From: Aestuariibacter sp. A3R04
GTDB taxonomy: Bacteria; Pseudomonadota; Gammaproteobacteria; Enterobacterales; Alteromonadaceae
Length of the DNA: 64,000 nucleotides
NCBI RefSeq assembly: GCF_018860805.1
Contig: NZ_JAHKQR010000001.1
Coordinates: 655,158-719,157, forward strand
Reading direction: 5' to 3'
In this document: positions 44,410 through 52,550 of the stretch, piece after piece
How the letters are laid out: every line of letters starts with the position of its first letter
Position numbering within the stretch: the first letter of the stretch is position 1
The notes under the pieces: model-generated
Seen by the model: only the letters and a program-made list of their open reading frames with translations
Told to the model about the DNA's origin: nothing
Databases searched by the model: none
Program-made: the position numbers and the translations under genes

Positions 44410-44703
44410 TTATTCTCCTTCGCTGTTTTCCTGCTCGGCGTGTGCGCTAATGTCTGTGACGGTTATTTCTGCCATCAAAATCTGTTCGCTGATCTCTGGC
44501 TCGGCGTTATAAGTGGCGCTTGCAATAAGTTGGGCTACTTCAACATTAATCTCGCTGCGCACGTCTGTAATATGCTGTGACACCACAGCGTTCAGATATT
44601 GGTGCAGCGGTGAATGAGTGTTTTGCTCAGCCATGGCCGGGGCTGATAGCGCCGCTGAAGCTGCAATAGTAAGTGCGGTAATTTGACGACGTAAAGTAAA
44701 CAT
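44410..44703 (-). CDS. Small exported protein of unknown function
   Basis: A 97-residue protein with signal peptide (about residues 1-25, ending PAMAEQ). The mature part is acidic and helical (QYLNAVVSQHITDVRSEINVEVAQLI, EISEQILMAEITVTDI) and ends HAEQENSEGE. I start it at ATG 44703, since GGAGG lies four bases upstream; the longer frame begins at 44751 without a ribosome site. It shares an operon with the 36-residue membrane protein. No family recognised. Confidence 0.65.
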   Translation of the reverse strand: MFTLRRQITALTIAASAALSAPAMAEQNTHSPLHQYLNAVVSQHITDVRSEINVEVAQLIASATYNAEPEISEQILMAEITVTDISAHAEQENSEGE

Positions 44704-44896
44704 GTTTCCTCCAAAGATTGTGTTAATAAACTGCACTTCTACTGACTTCATGGCAGTTAATCGTTAAGTCGCAATTACTTTTGCGATAGTTGTGCCATGT
44801 TGAATTTTTTTTGCAAGATGTTGAATTTATTTGTTTTTTTAATTTATCTTCAAGGATTGGGTTGCGTAGGGATAAACGCGAACACTAAACTTTAGT

Positions 44897-45207
44897 TTAT
44901 TTGACTAAGGGGGTGGTTAAATGGACTAACGACACGGCTAAGCACGAGCGAGAGGTTCGCCCATGCATGTATATGCAACCTCTTCGTTGAGTTGCTGCAT
45001 GAAGGGCATTTTCCTTTGTTACCGATAGCAGCATTAGCAGTGGGAAGCTAATCGCAAAAGTTGTCAGAGAGGTAAACCACATCGGTTCCTGCCGGGCCAC
45101 CACTGATCCTTCGCGCTAAAGTACAACAGGGTGAGGGCAACACCCTGCAAACCAGAAAGCGCGAAAATAAGTGGTTTGAGTAGTGCAGATTGCGTGTCCA
45201 TACACAT
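44897..45207 (-). pseudogene. Decayed DUF4153-like membrane protein gene
   Basis: Beginning at ATG 45207 (AAAGGA upstream, 9 bases after the DUF808 gene) the reading frame gives a 47-residue protein ending at 45064: MCMDTQSALLKPLIFALS, then GLQGVALTLLYFSAKDQWW. Just before that stop a second frame (from 45103 to 44897) carries on with MWFTSLTTFAISFPLLMLLSV, then TKENALH, and ends soon after in unlike sequence. Joined by one frameshift near 45100, the parts look like the N-terminus of DUF4153 proteins (helix, short WP segment, LPLLMLL helix). The rest of that 500-600-residue family is missing. Alternatively it is a genuine 47-residue protein. Confidence is moderate. Confidence 0.5.
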
Positions 45208-45216
45208 TTTTGTCCT

Positions 45217-46134
45217 TTATTGAGGCGCCTGTTTTTTGCGAAATACTGACATTAAAGTAACGATGATAGAACCAGCGATAAAACCCGCCACACCGTCGAT
45301 AAAAATAGGAGTCACCGTCTCCAGCGCAGGAATCAGCGCTGATATTGACTGGGCCATGTGATGGAGAAATGAAATGTTGTGTGTCAGTATGCCGCCGCCT
45401 ACAAGGAACATGGCAATAGTGCCCACAAAAGCAAGGGTTTTCATCAACAGCGGAGCTGCTATCAGCAACGCACGTCCACTGAGTCGTTGGAACTGGTTGT
45501 AGTTGCCTGTGAGTGATTTTCTCAGTAAATAGAGACCAGCGTCGTCCATTTTTACAATACCAGCCACCAAGCCGTAAACACCGGCGGTAATAGCAACACT
45601 TAAGGCACATAATACACCGAGTTGGGTAATCAAATCGGCAGACTGCACGCTCCCTAACGCGATGACAATAATTTCAGCAGACAGAATAAAATCAGTGCGA
45701 ATGGCACCTTTAATTTTGTCGTTTTCCAGGGCGACAAGATCCACATCTTCCTGGGATAGCTGTGTTAGCCTTGTTTCTCGCTCTACTTCGTCATGGTGGG
45801 GGAAAAAGCGATAGAGCACTTTTTCTGCACCCTCGTAGCACAGGTAGAGTCCGCCAAGCACTAACAAAATGGTGATTAGTACGGGAACAATTGCACTGAT
45901 CAGTAATGCTGCCGGTACAAGGACAACCTTGTTGAGCAATGAGCCTTTTGCCACTGCCCATACTACTGGCAATTCTCTTTCAGCTCTGACGCCTTGTACC
46001 TGGTTTGCGTTGAGCGCAAGATCGTCGCCAAGTACACCTGCGGTTTTTTTTGCTGCCACTTTAGACATCACGGAGATGTCGTCTAACAGCGTTGCAATAT
46101 CATCGATAAGTGCCAGTAAATTTGCTGCGGCCAC
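45217..46134 (-). CDS. yedI: DUF808 family membrane protein (YedI-like)
   Basis: A 305-residue inner-membrane protein, the exact length of E. coli YedI. ANLLALIDDIATLLDDISVMSKVAAKKTAGVLGDDLALNANQVQG at the N-terminus is diagnostic, and RELPVVWAVAKGSLLNKVVLVPAAL follows. It holds several TM helices. I start it at GTG 46134 (VAAANLLALIDD) with AAGGA 10 bases before; the open frame to TTG 46197 adds 21 unrelated residues. It follows the TonB-like gene on the same strand and precedes the DUF4153 remnant. The function of DUF808 is unknown, though transport has been suggested. Confidence 0.85.
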   Translation of the reverse strand: MAAANLLALIDDIATLLDDISVMSKVAAKKTAGVLGDDLALNANQVQGVRAERELPVVWAVAKGSLLNKVVLVPAALLISAIVPVLITILLVLGGLYLCYEGAEKVLYRFFPHHDEVERETRLTQLSQEDVDLVALENDKIKGAIRTDFILSAEIIVIALGSVQSADLITQLGVLCALSVAITAGVYGLVAGIVKMDDAGLYLLRKSLTGNYNQFQRLSGRALLIAAPLLMKTLAFVGTIAMFLVGGGILTHNISFLHHMAQSISALIPALETVTPIFIDGVAGFIAGSIIVTLMSVFRKKQAPQ

Positions 46135-46202
46135 GAGAATGAGATCCTTGAAAAATAGAGTCTGACGTAGATTAACCACAGTTTGCCCAACTGACAATTA
46201 AA

Positions 46203-47003
46203 TCACCGTCTGTTGTCTGGATTTTCCTGTGGTTTTACCCCCTTGTTTAGTCGGGCATCAATAAAGGTGTCAAAGCCGTTTCCGCGGTCCGAACAGGTGA
46301 CTCGCCCACCGGTAAAGCGGGAAATAACACTGAGTGTTTTGGTTGCCGATGAACTGCAGTCTACATTAACCGGCGGGGGGGCACTGGTGTCTTCTTCTGG
46401 CTCATCTTTACGGGTGTCGGTAATGACCGGCGACCGATGTCGTTCACGTCTGTCTCGTGCAGCTTGCTCTGCTTGCGCCTGGCGCTTTTCTGCTTCCAAA
46501 CGGGAAAAATAACCGTTCAGGGCCTGTCGCGAACTCAGCCTGGGAGCCGTAGAAGTTGACACCGGCGCCGAAGGAACATCCACTGCAACAGGTGCGGTGA
46601 GTGGCGATGATGCAGGCGCTTTATTGAGGCTGGGGGCATCGGGGACCTGGAGAATTGGTGCGTTGTTGTCTTTGGTTTGGTTTGAAAGGGGGCTGTCAGA
46701 AGCAATCGGAAGACTGTCTTGTTCCGAGCCTGCCGGTTGGTTATGCGTATCGTCACCCTTCATGTCAGGGACGGGGAGAGGCGGAACATTTTCCAATGCA
46801 GCTTTTTGTGGCTGCGCCTGATAAAGGGTGGCCACGATGGCCGGCTTATACGCAGGCGGTGCAGGGGCAGGCTTGCGTTCCTGCAGTGCAAGGATTGCTA
46901 TAAGAGCGAAGTGCAAAACTGCAGACGCAAGCAATACTCGCCCCACTCGTGGACGATCTGAAGGGATGAAATGTGCCCTTTCTGGGCTGAGTACCGGTTG
47001 CAT
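46203..47003 (-). CDS. TonB/TolA-like single-anchor periplasmic protein
   Basis: A 266-residue protein with one N-terminal TM helix (RVLLASAVLHFALIAILAL, about residues 19-37) followed by a Pro/Ala-rich linker (PAPAPPAYKP, about 44-55), then a low-complexity region to about residue 170, a basic coiled stretch (AEKRQAQAEQAARDRRERHRS), and a small C-terminal domain with two Cys (VDCSSSATKTLSVISRFTGGRVTCSDRG). The layout resembles TonB or TolA, but no TonB C-terminal domain is recognised. Start ATG 47003 fits GGAA upstream; longer forms reach 47087. Its promoter region holds the NtrC boxes shared with glnK. Confidence 0.6.
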   Translation of the reverse strand: MQPVLSPERAHFIPSDRPRVGRVLLASAVLHFALIAILALQERKPAPAPPAYKPAIVATLYQAQPQKAALENVPPLPVPDMKGDDTHNQPAGSEQDSLPIASDSPLSNQTKDNNAPILQVPDAPSLNKAPASSPLTAPVAVDVPSAPVSTSTAPRLSSRQALNGYFSRLEAEKRQAQAEQAARDRRERHRSPVITDTRKDEPEEDTSAPPPVNVDCSSSATKTLSVISRFTGGRVTCSDRGNGFDTFIDARLNKGVKPQENPDNRR

Positions 47004-47078
47004 AGTGATTTCCATAACGCAAACAAAGACCGCATTTCTCTCAAGTAGTTCCCAAGGGAAATCGTTTTTACAACTCGG

Positions 47079-47095
47079 TGCACGCATTTGGTGCG
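47079..47095. promoter_or_regulatory. NtrC (GlnG) binding site 1
   Basis: TGCACGCATTTGGTGCG matches the TGCAC-N5-TGGTGCA enhancer consensus in all but the last base. It is about 100 bases before the glnK -24 element. Confidence 0.75.
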
Positions 47096-47107
47096 CTTTG
47101 TTCTGGT

Positions 47108-47124
47108 TGCATGAATTTGGTGCA
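47108..47124. promoter_or_regulatory. NtrC (GlnG) binding site 2
   Basis: TGCATGAATTTGGTGCA matches the same consensus with one change. Its centre is 29 bases from site 1, close to three helical turns, suiting cooperative NtrC dimers. Confidence 0.75.
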
Positions 47125-47149
47125 TCAAAAGCATGGATTTTGAAAATAA

Positions 47150-47599
<450 letters not shown>

Positions 47600-47629
47600 A
47601 ACCACACAATAATAATTGCGGAGAAAACA

Positions 47630-48865
47630 ATGGAAATCACATTTGAACTCGGGTATGCATTAGATACCTTCTATTTCCTGATTTGCGGTGCGTTGGTCAT
47701 GTGGATGGCTGCCGGATTTGCAATGTTAGAGGCGGGCCTTGTCCGCGCTAAGAACACAACTGAAATATTAACGAAAAACGTCGCTTTGTTTGCGATTGCC
47801 TGCACTATGTACATGATCTGCGGATACGACATCATGTACGGTGGCGGTATTTTCCTCGATGGCATTATCGCCGATGGTGCTACTGGTGTGGCTGAAGATG
47901 CGGCTACCTACGCGCCTTCTGCAGACTTTTTCTTCCAAGTAGTTTTCGTGGCAACTGCCATGTCTATCGTTTCTGGTGCGGTTGCCGAGCGTATGAAGCT
48001 TTGGGCATTTTTGGCCTTTGCAGTAGTCATGACTGGCTTCATTTATCCAATGGAAGGGGCTTGGACTTGGAACGGCGATGCAGTATTCGGTATGTACACA
48101 TTGGGCGATATGGGTTTCTCTGACTTTGCAGGTTCCGGTATTGTTCACATGGCAGGTGCAGCAGCGGCGTTAGCGGGTGTGCTGGTACTTGGTCCTCGTA
48201 AAGGCAAATACACTGCAGATGGCAAAGTAAATGCAATTCCTGGCGCCAACCTGCCGCTGGCCACACTGGGTACTTTCATCTTGTGGATGGGATGGTTTGG
48301 CTTTAACGGTGGTTCTGTGCTGGCTACAGCGACTGTTGAGAGTGCTAATGCCGTTGCCGTTGTATTCATGAACACGAACGCTGCTGCCGCGGGTGGCGCT
48401 ATTGCGGCCCTTATCTTAGCACGTGTCATGTTTGGCAAAGCCGACCTGACAATGGTGCTTAACGGTGCGCTGGCTGGTCTGGTGGCAATTACTGCGGAGC
48501 CCTCTACGCCTACCCCACTTCAAGCAACTCTGTTCGGTGCTTTAGGTGGTTTGTTGGTGGTACTGTCAATTGTTTTCCTCGACAAAGTTAAGGTTGATGA
48601 TCCCGTTGGTGCTATCTCTGTACACGGTGTTGTCGGTTTATTAGGTCTGATCCTGGTTCCTTTCACCAACGACGGTTCAAGTCTGGGTGGTCAGTTACTG
48701 GGCGCTGCAACTATCTTTGTATGGGTATTTATTACCAGCCTTATCGTTTGGGTAGCAATTAAAGCCATCATCGGCGTAAGAGTGACAGAAGAAGAAGAGT
48801 TTGAAGGCGTCGACGTGAGTGAGTGTGGTCTGGAAGCATATCCTGACTTTACCTCAGGTCGTTAG
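47630..48865 (+). CDS. amtB: Ammonium transporter
   Basis: A 411-residue Amt/Mep/Rh channel with eleven TM helices in the inner membrane. LDTFYFLICGALVMWMAAGFAMLEAGLVRAKNTTEILTKN is the first-helix signature; SGIVHMAGAAAALAGVLVLGPRKGKY carries the first pore His and SVHGVVGLLGLI the second. It begins at residue 1 in the family alignment with no cleaved signal peptide visible, unlike E. coli AmtB. The pairing with glnK is the standard unit for ammonium uptake. A terminator lies 68 bases after the stop. Confidence 0.95.
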   Translation: MEITFELGYALDTFYFLICGALVMWMAAGFAMLEAGLVRAKNTTEILTKNVALFAIACTMYMICGYDIMYGGGIFLDGIIADGATGVAEDAATYAPSADFFFQVVFVATAMSIVSGAVAERMKLWAFLAFAVVMTGFIYPMEGAWTWNGDAVFGMYTLGDMGFSDFAGSGIVHMAGAAAALAGVLVLGPRKGKYTADGKVNAIPGANLPLATLGTFILWMGWFGFNGGSVLATATVESANAVAVVFMNTNAAAAGGAIAALILARVMFGKADLTMVLNGALAGLVAITAEPSTPTPLQATLFGALGGLLVVLSIVFLDKVKVDDPVGAISVHGVVGLLGLILVPFTNDGSSLGGQLLGAATIFVWVFITSLIVWVAIKAIIGVRVTEEEEFEGVDVSECGLEAYPDFTSGR

Positions 48866-48932
48866 ACTTCAGTCTGAAGTCTCGATTGGGCAAACATAAC
48901 TAACAATAATAATGCTCAACTCACCATTATTT

Positions 48933-48960
48933 AGCCCTGCTTATGCGGGGCTTTTTATTT
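48933..48960 (+). terminator. Intrinsic terminator of glnK-amtB
   Basis: AGCCCTGC / GCGGGGCT stem with a TTAT loop, followed by TTTTATTT. The stretch from here to 49136 holds no recognised gene; it should be the former catalase promoter region. Confidence 0.85.
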
Positions 48961-49136
48961 CTCCTTTTAAGTTTATCTATGAAATAAGTGCAATGCTTTT
49001 GAAAATTAGATTGACCGATTTCCACACCATGCATGTTCAAAACCTGATCGAATTGGACATCCCCCTGGAAAGCATCACCGTGTTGAAAACAACAACTGCT
49101 AGCACAACTGGGTACAGACATTTGATTTAGGAGAGC

Positions 49137-49502
49137 ATGACGAGCGATAAGCCAACACTCACTGCCAGTGCTGGGGCACCAGTTGAATCAAATGAGACCA
49201 CACGAACAGCTGATCCCTGAGGACCTGCACTGCTGACAGATATTGTCAGGTAGAAAGTGATATTGATTACGTACAGCCAAGAGCCCTTTACAACATGTTT
49301 TCTGACGAACAAAAAGAAGGTTTGTATATAAACTATGCTGCTGCAATGGGGCCATGCTCTGACGGTGTCAAAGCGCGTTGGTACGCTGTGTTAGAAAAAG
49401 CCCACTAATTACGCAGCCGGTGTGAAAAAGGCCGTGGAAACCCGGGACACAGACGTTAATGCAGTACCTGGGACAGAACAAACACCACTGGAAGATAACT
49501 AA
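49137..49502 (+). pseudogene. katA: Catalase pseudogene: two ends joined by a large internal deletion
   Basis: ATG 49137, with AGGAG before it, starts MTSDKPTLTASAGAPV, ESNETTRTADP, stop, GPALLTDI: the N-terminus of monofunctional haem catalases (TTAAGAPV, RTAGPRGPALLQD), where CGA (Arg) has become TGA. After about 20 bases the frame changes to ESDIDYVQPRALYNMFSD, then EQKEGLYINYAAAMG and ARWYAVLEKAH, which is the C-terminal part of such catalases (QPRALFNLF, LFEKVHPDYAAGVR). A frameshift after EKAH gives NYAAGVKKAVETRD to the final stop at 49502. The ~370-400 middle codons with all haem and catalytic residues are missing. A strong terminator follows. It is not functional. Confidence 0.82.
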
Positions 49503-49521
49503 GCCGATAATACCAGCCAGA

Positions 49522-49559
49522 AAAACGCCCGGTCAAAGTAACTGTTGACCGGGCGTTTT
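49522..49559. terminator. Strong bidirectional terminator
   Basis: Perfect 15-bp stem AAAACGCCCGGTCAA / TTGACCGGGCGTTTT with an 8-base loop and T-run. It ended the old catalase gene and still separates it from the minus-strand glycosyltransferase. Confidence 0.92.
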
Positions 49560-49604
49560 GTTTTTTTGTGAAGGTGCGTTTGTAAACCTTAGATTACAAG
49601 CTGT

Positions 49605-50474
49605 TTATGCACTTTGCCGCAAGGCGATAGCGTCGCGCTGTGACTTTTCCACAGGCGCCTCAATGAAAAACTCTGCCATTTCGTCGTCGTCGGGCAAGCG
49701 GGTTATTCGCATGCCAGTCTGTTCATAGTCGCTATTGATCAGCCGTAATTCAGCGAACTGAGCAAATACCTTGCTTGTGGGATAGGTTCCCCACTTTTGT
49801 TTGAAGGTTTCCGCATTGGTAACAATATCACATAAGTGGTTTACTGGTGGATGGTAATGAGCATGAAACTGCTTGTAAACATATCGGCCGGTGTTGAGTA
49901 AGTAGAGTCCTGCCTGGCTACAACGGGCAGCGAAATCCAGGTCACCAAGACCGTACCCGCAATAATCAAGATCGAAGCCCCCTACACGTTCATAATCTTC
50001 CCTGGTGATACCAAAAATTGTTGTATCGAATTCGATAAAGGGGATTTTTTCCACCGTACTTTGCTGCAAAGATACGAGTTGCTGTAAGTGATTTTCACTT
50101 TTACTGTCAACGGTTTGACTGAGTTGATGAACGTTGGCCGTAACGAGTTTGCCTGCAGTTAAAGATGAAGTCATAGCGCCTAACAGGCTGTCGGGACAGA
50201 TGCAATCTGCGTCCAAATAGATAATCTTATCGGTTTTACACGTATCAAACCCTCGGTTACGCGCCTTGGCGATGGGAAACGCTTCACTTGCAGCAAAACG
50301 GTGCAGAATGGGGAAATGCTCGCTACTTAATAGTGATTCGTCACTGGGAGGTGCCATCCACACAATCACCACTTCTTTGGGTAACTGTTCTGAGCTTTCA
50401 ATACTGCCAATCAATTTAGACAACTGCTGTGTACGTCGCTTAACAATAGTAACGATACTAAATTCAGTGCTCAT
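49605..50474 (-). CDS. Glycosyltransferase family 2-like protein
   Basis: A 289-residue GT-A protein. FSIVTIVKRRTQQLSKLIGSIESSEQ, the KARNRGFDTCKTDKIIYLDADCICPDSLL segment with its DxD (DAD) metal site, and later FGITREDYERVGGFDLDYCGYGLGDLDFAARCSQAG are typical of GT2 proteins with a galactosyltransferase-like C-terminal region. The start is ATG 50474 (MSTEFS); the frame extends to 50630 with a sequence lacking this fold. It stands alone with its own promoter region (50475-50763). Donor sugar and acceptor are unknown; a surface glycan is likely. Confidence 0.82.
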   Translation of the reverse strand: MSTEFSIVTIVKRRTQQLSKLIGSIESSEQLPKEVVIVWMAPPSDESLLSSEHFPILHRFAASEAFPIAKARNRGFDTCKTDKIIYLDADCICPDSLLGAMTSSLTAGKLVTANVHQLSQTVDSKSENHLQQLVSLQQSTVEKIPFIEFDTTIFGITREDYERVGGFDLDYCGYGLGDLDFAARCSQAGLYLLNTGRYVYKQFHAHYHPPVNHLCDIVTNAETFKQKWGTYPTSKVFAQFAELRLINSDYEQTGMRITRLPDDDEMAEFFIEAPVEKSQRDAIALRQSA

Positions 50475-50663
50475 GACGTCGTCTCTCTGTCGGTTGTTGT
50501 CCCTAATGGACGGATAAGATAAATTCCACAGATACGGTTGTAGTGGCCAGTCTATCTGGAAAAAATAACCAGACCCCGCCACTTGCTGCAAACTTAGCGC
50601 CAGGTTGTCCGTTTTCCGTAGAAATGACATTTAACTACCAGAGATATTGGAAAATATTAACCA

Positions 50664-50685
50664 TGCAGCCTGCTATGGCTGCATC
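50664..50685. promoter_or_regulatory. Palindrome between GT2 and ggt
   Basis: ATGCAGCC / GGCTGCAT arms, eight bases each, around TGCTAT. It lies in the 289-base divergent gap (50475-50763), 79 bases before the ggt start. It may be an operator; no regulator is suggested by context. Nothing else was recognised in that gap. Confidence 0.35.
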
Positions 50686-50763
50686 AACCTGGGCTTTGTG
50701 ATAAACAGTAAATTACAGACAACCGGAAATTTTTACAGCCTTCAATAAGCGGAGAGCAACACG

Positions 50764-52482
50764 GTGCTTGATCCCCATATGTCTACCAAGAACACTATTG
50801 TCATATTTATCAGTTTCCTCATTAGTTGGTATGTGTGTGGTTCTGCATTCGCGTACGACAGAATTACGGGAGAAATGTTCGCCAGTCGCTCTGAAGTCAT
50901 AGCCCAAAATGGCATGGTAGCAACCAGTCAGCCTCTGGCTACACAAGTGGGGTTGGATGTCCTAAAGCGAGGAGGAAACGCCATTGATGCAGCAATTGCT
51001 GCAAATGCCATGCTTGGGTTGGTCGAGCCTACAGGCAGCGGTATTGGTGGCGATCTCTATGCGATTGTTTGGGTTGCTGAAGAAAAGAAACTCTATGGGT
51101 TAAATGCATCAGGGCGTTCTCCTAAGGCGCTGACGAAAGAAGAGTTTGTTGCCAGAGGGTTGACTAGCATACCCTCTTTCGGTCCACTGCCGGTATCTGT
51201 TCCTGGAGCGGTAGACGGCTGGTTTATGCTACATGATAAGTTTGGAACACTTCCCATGACGGCAGTGCTAACCCCTGCCATAGAATATGCAAAAAACGGT
51301 TTTCCGGTGTCAGAGGTTATTGCGCACTATTGGCAGATGAATGTGGATCGTATTGGTCACTATGATGGCTTTGCTGACATATTTATGCCTAATGGCAGGG
51401 CGCCTCGAAAAGGGGACGTGTTTAAAAATCCCGCTTTGGCAGCTACTTATGAAAAAATAGCCACTGGCGGGCGGGATGCATTCTACAAAGGCGATATCGC
51501 CCGCACGATAAGCGCTTATATGAAAGAGCAGGGGGGCTTTTTACGCTATGAAGATCTCGCAACCCACACATCTGACTGGGTTGAGCCTGTTTATGCAAAT
51601 TATCGCGGTTATGATGTGTGGGAGTTACCCCCTAACGGACAGGGGATCGCTGCGTTACAAATACTGAATATCCTCGAGCACTATGATTTAGAAAGTATGG
51701 GTTTTGGCTCTGCTGACTATATCCACACGTTTGTCGAGGCTAAAAAACTGGCTTTCGAAGACAGGGCAAAATTTTACGCCGATATGGCATTCAATGACGT
51801 GCCTGTAGACTGGTTGATATCCAAAGAGTACGCTGCTGAGCGACAAGCGTTAATCCAGCCTCATAAAGCAGCAAAAACCGTAGATGCCGGTGTATACGAG
51901 GGCGATACTGTATACCTCACAGCAGCAGACCAACAAGGCAATATGGTGTCGCTAATACAAAGTAATTATCGGGGAATGGGCTCGGGTATGACGCCCCCGG
52001 GACTTGGCTTCATTCTGCAAAATAGGGGGGAATTGTTTACCCTACAGGACGGTCATGCCAACGTATACGCGCCGGGCAAGCGACCATTCCACACAATAAT
52101 TCCCGGGTTCGTTAGCCGCAATGGCAAGCCGTGGCTAAGTTTCGGAGTGATGGGCGGAGCCACGCAACCCCAGATGCATGCACAAATTATTGTTAACCTT
52201 ATCGATTTCGGAATGAACGTGCAAGAAGCCGGTGATGCGCCGCGGGTATTGCACTCTGGCTCAAGCACTCCCACCGGAACCTTAATGATGGGCGGTGGCG
52301 AAGTGCACTTGGAATCGGGCATTGACGAGAAAGTTAAACGGGCGCTGATGTCAAAGGGCCATAAACTGTCACCTGCCACAGGAATTTATGGCGGCTACCA
52401 GGCAATAATGTGGGACGATGAGCGAAAAATTTATATCGGCGCGTCGGAAAGTCGAAAAGATGGACAAGCCGCAGGCTATTGA
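50764..52482 (+). CDS. ggt: Gamma-glutamyltransferase
   Basis: A 572-residue secreted Ntn-hydrolase that cleaves gamma-glutamyl bonds of glutathione and related peptides and self-cleaves into two subunits. Signal peptide about residues 1-30 (ending AFAY). ATSQPLATQVGLDVLKRGGNAIDAAIAANAMLGLVEPTGSGIGGDLYAIV is diagnostic. The predicted processing nucleophile is T382 in GDTVYLTAADQQGNMVSLIQS. The expected Ser-Ser pair of classical enzymes is not where I would look (MGSGMTPPG instead), so the enzyme may be of a variant subclass. The start is GTG 50764 with GGAG upstream. A Dyp-like gene follows by 68 bases. Confidence 0.92.
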   Translation: MLDPHMSTKNTIVIFISFLISWYVCGSAFAYDRITGEMFASRSEVIAQNGMVATSQPLATQVGLDVLKRGGNAIDAAIAANAMLGLVEPTGSGIGGDLYAIVWVAEEKKLYGLNASGRSPKALTKEEFVARGLTSIPSFGPLPVSVPGAVDGWFMLHDKFGTLPMTAVLTPAIEYAKNGFPVSEVIAHYWQMNVDRIGHYDGFADIFMPNGRAPRKGDVFKNPALAATYEKIATGGRDAFYKGDIARTISAYMKEQGGFLRYEDLATHTSDWVEPVYANYRGYDVWELPPNGQGIAALQILNILEHYDLESMGFGSADYIHTFVEAKKLAFEDRAKFYADMAFNDVPVDWLISKEYAAERQALIQPHKAAKTVDAGVYEGDTVYLTAADQQGNMVSLIQSNYRGMGSGMTPPGLGFILQNRGELFTLQDGHANVYAPGKRPFHTIIPGFVSRNGKPWLSFGVMGGATQPQMHAQIIVNLIDFGMNVQEAGDAPRVLHSGSSTPTGTLMMGGGEVHLESGIDEKVKRALMSKGHKLSPATGIYGGYQAIMWDDERKIYIGASESRKDGQAAGY

Positions 52483-52550
52483 GCCACACTTAGGGCAATT
52501 GCCTAAAAAGAGCCCAGAGCTCAATAACTAAAGGCGAATGGAACAGAACC

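Noticed and set aside
45116..45610. 164-codon frame on the same strand as yedI in another register
   Set aside because: It overlaps the well-supported DUF808 coding region and is Cys/His-rich without family features.
46203..47003. Calling the Pro-rich anchored protein TonB
   Set aside because: It has the N-terminal anchor and linker, but its C-terminal domain lacks the TonB motif and contains a Cys pair instead, so no gene symbol was given.
48912..49130. 72-codon frame after amtB
   Set aside because: It crosses the amtB terminator, has no good ribosome site, and no recognisable protein; the region is better read as terminator plus old catalase promoter.
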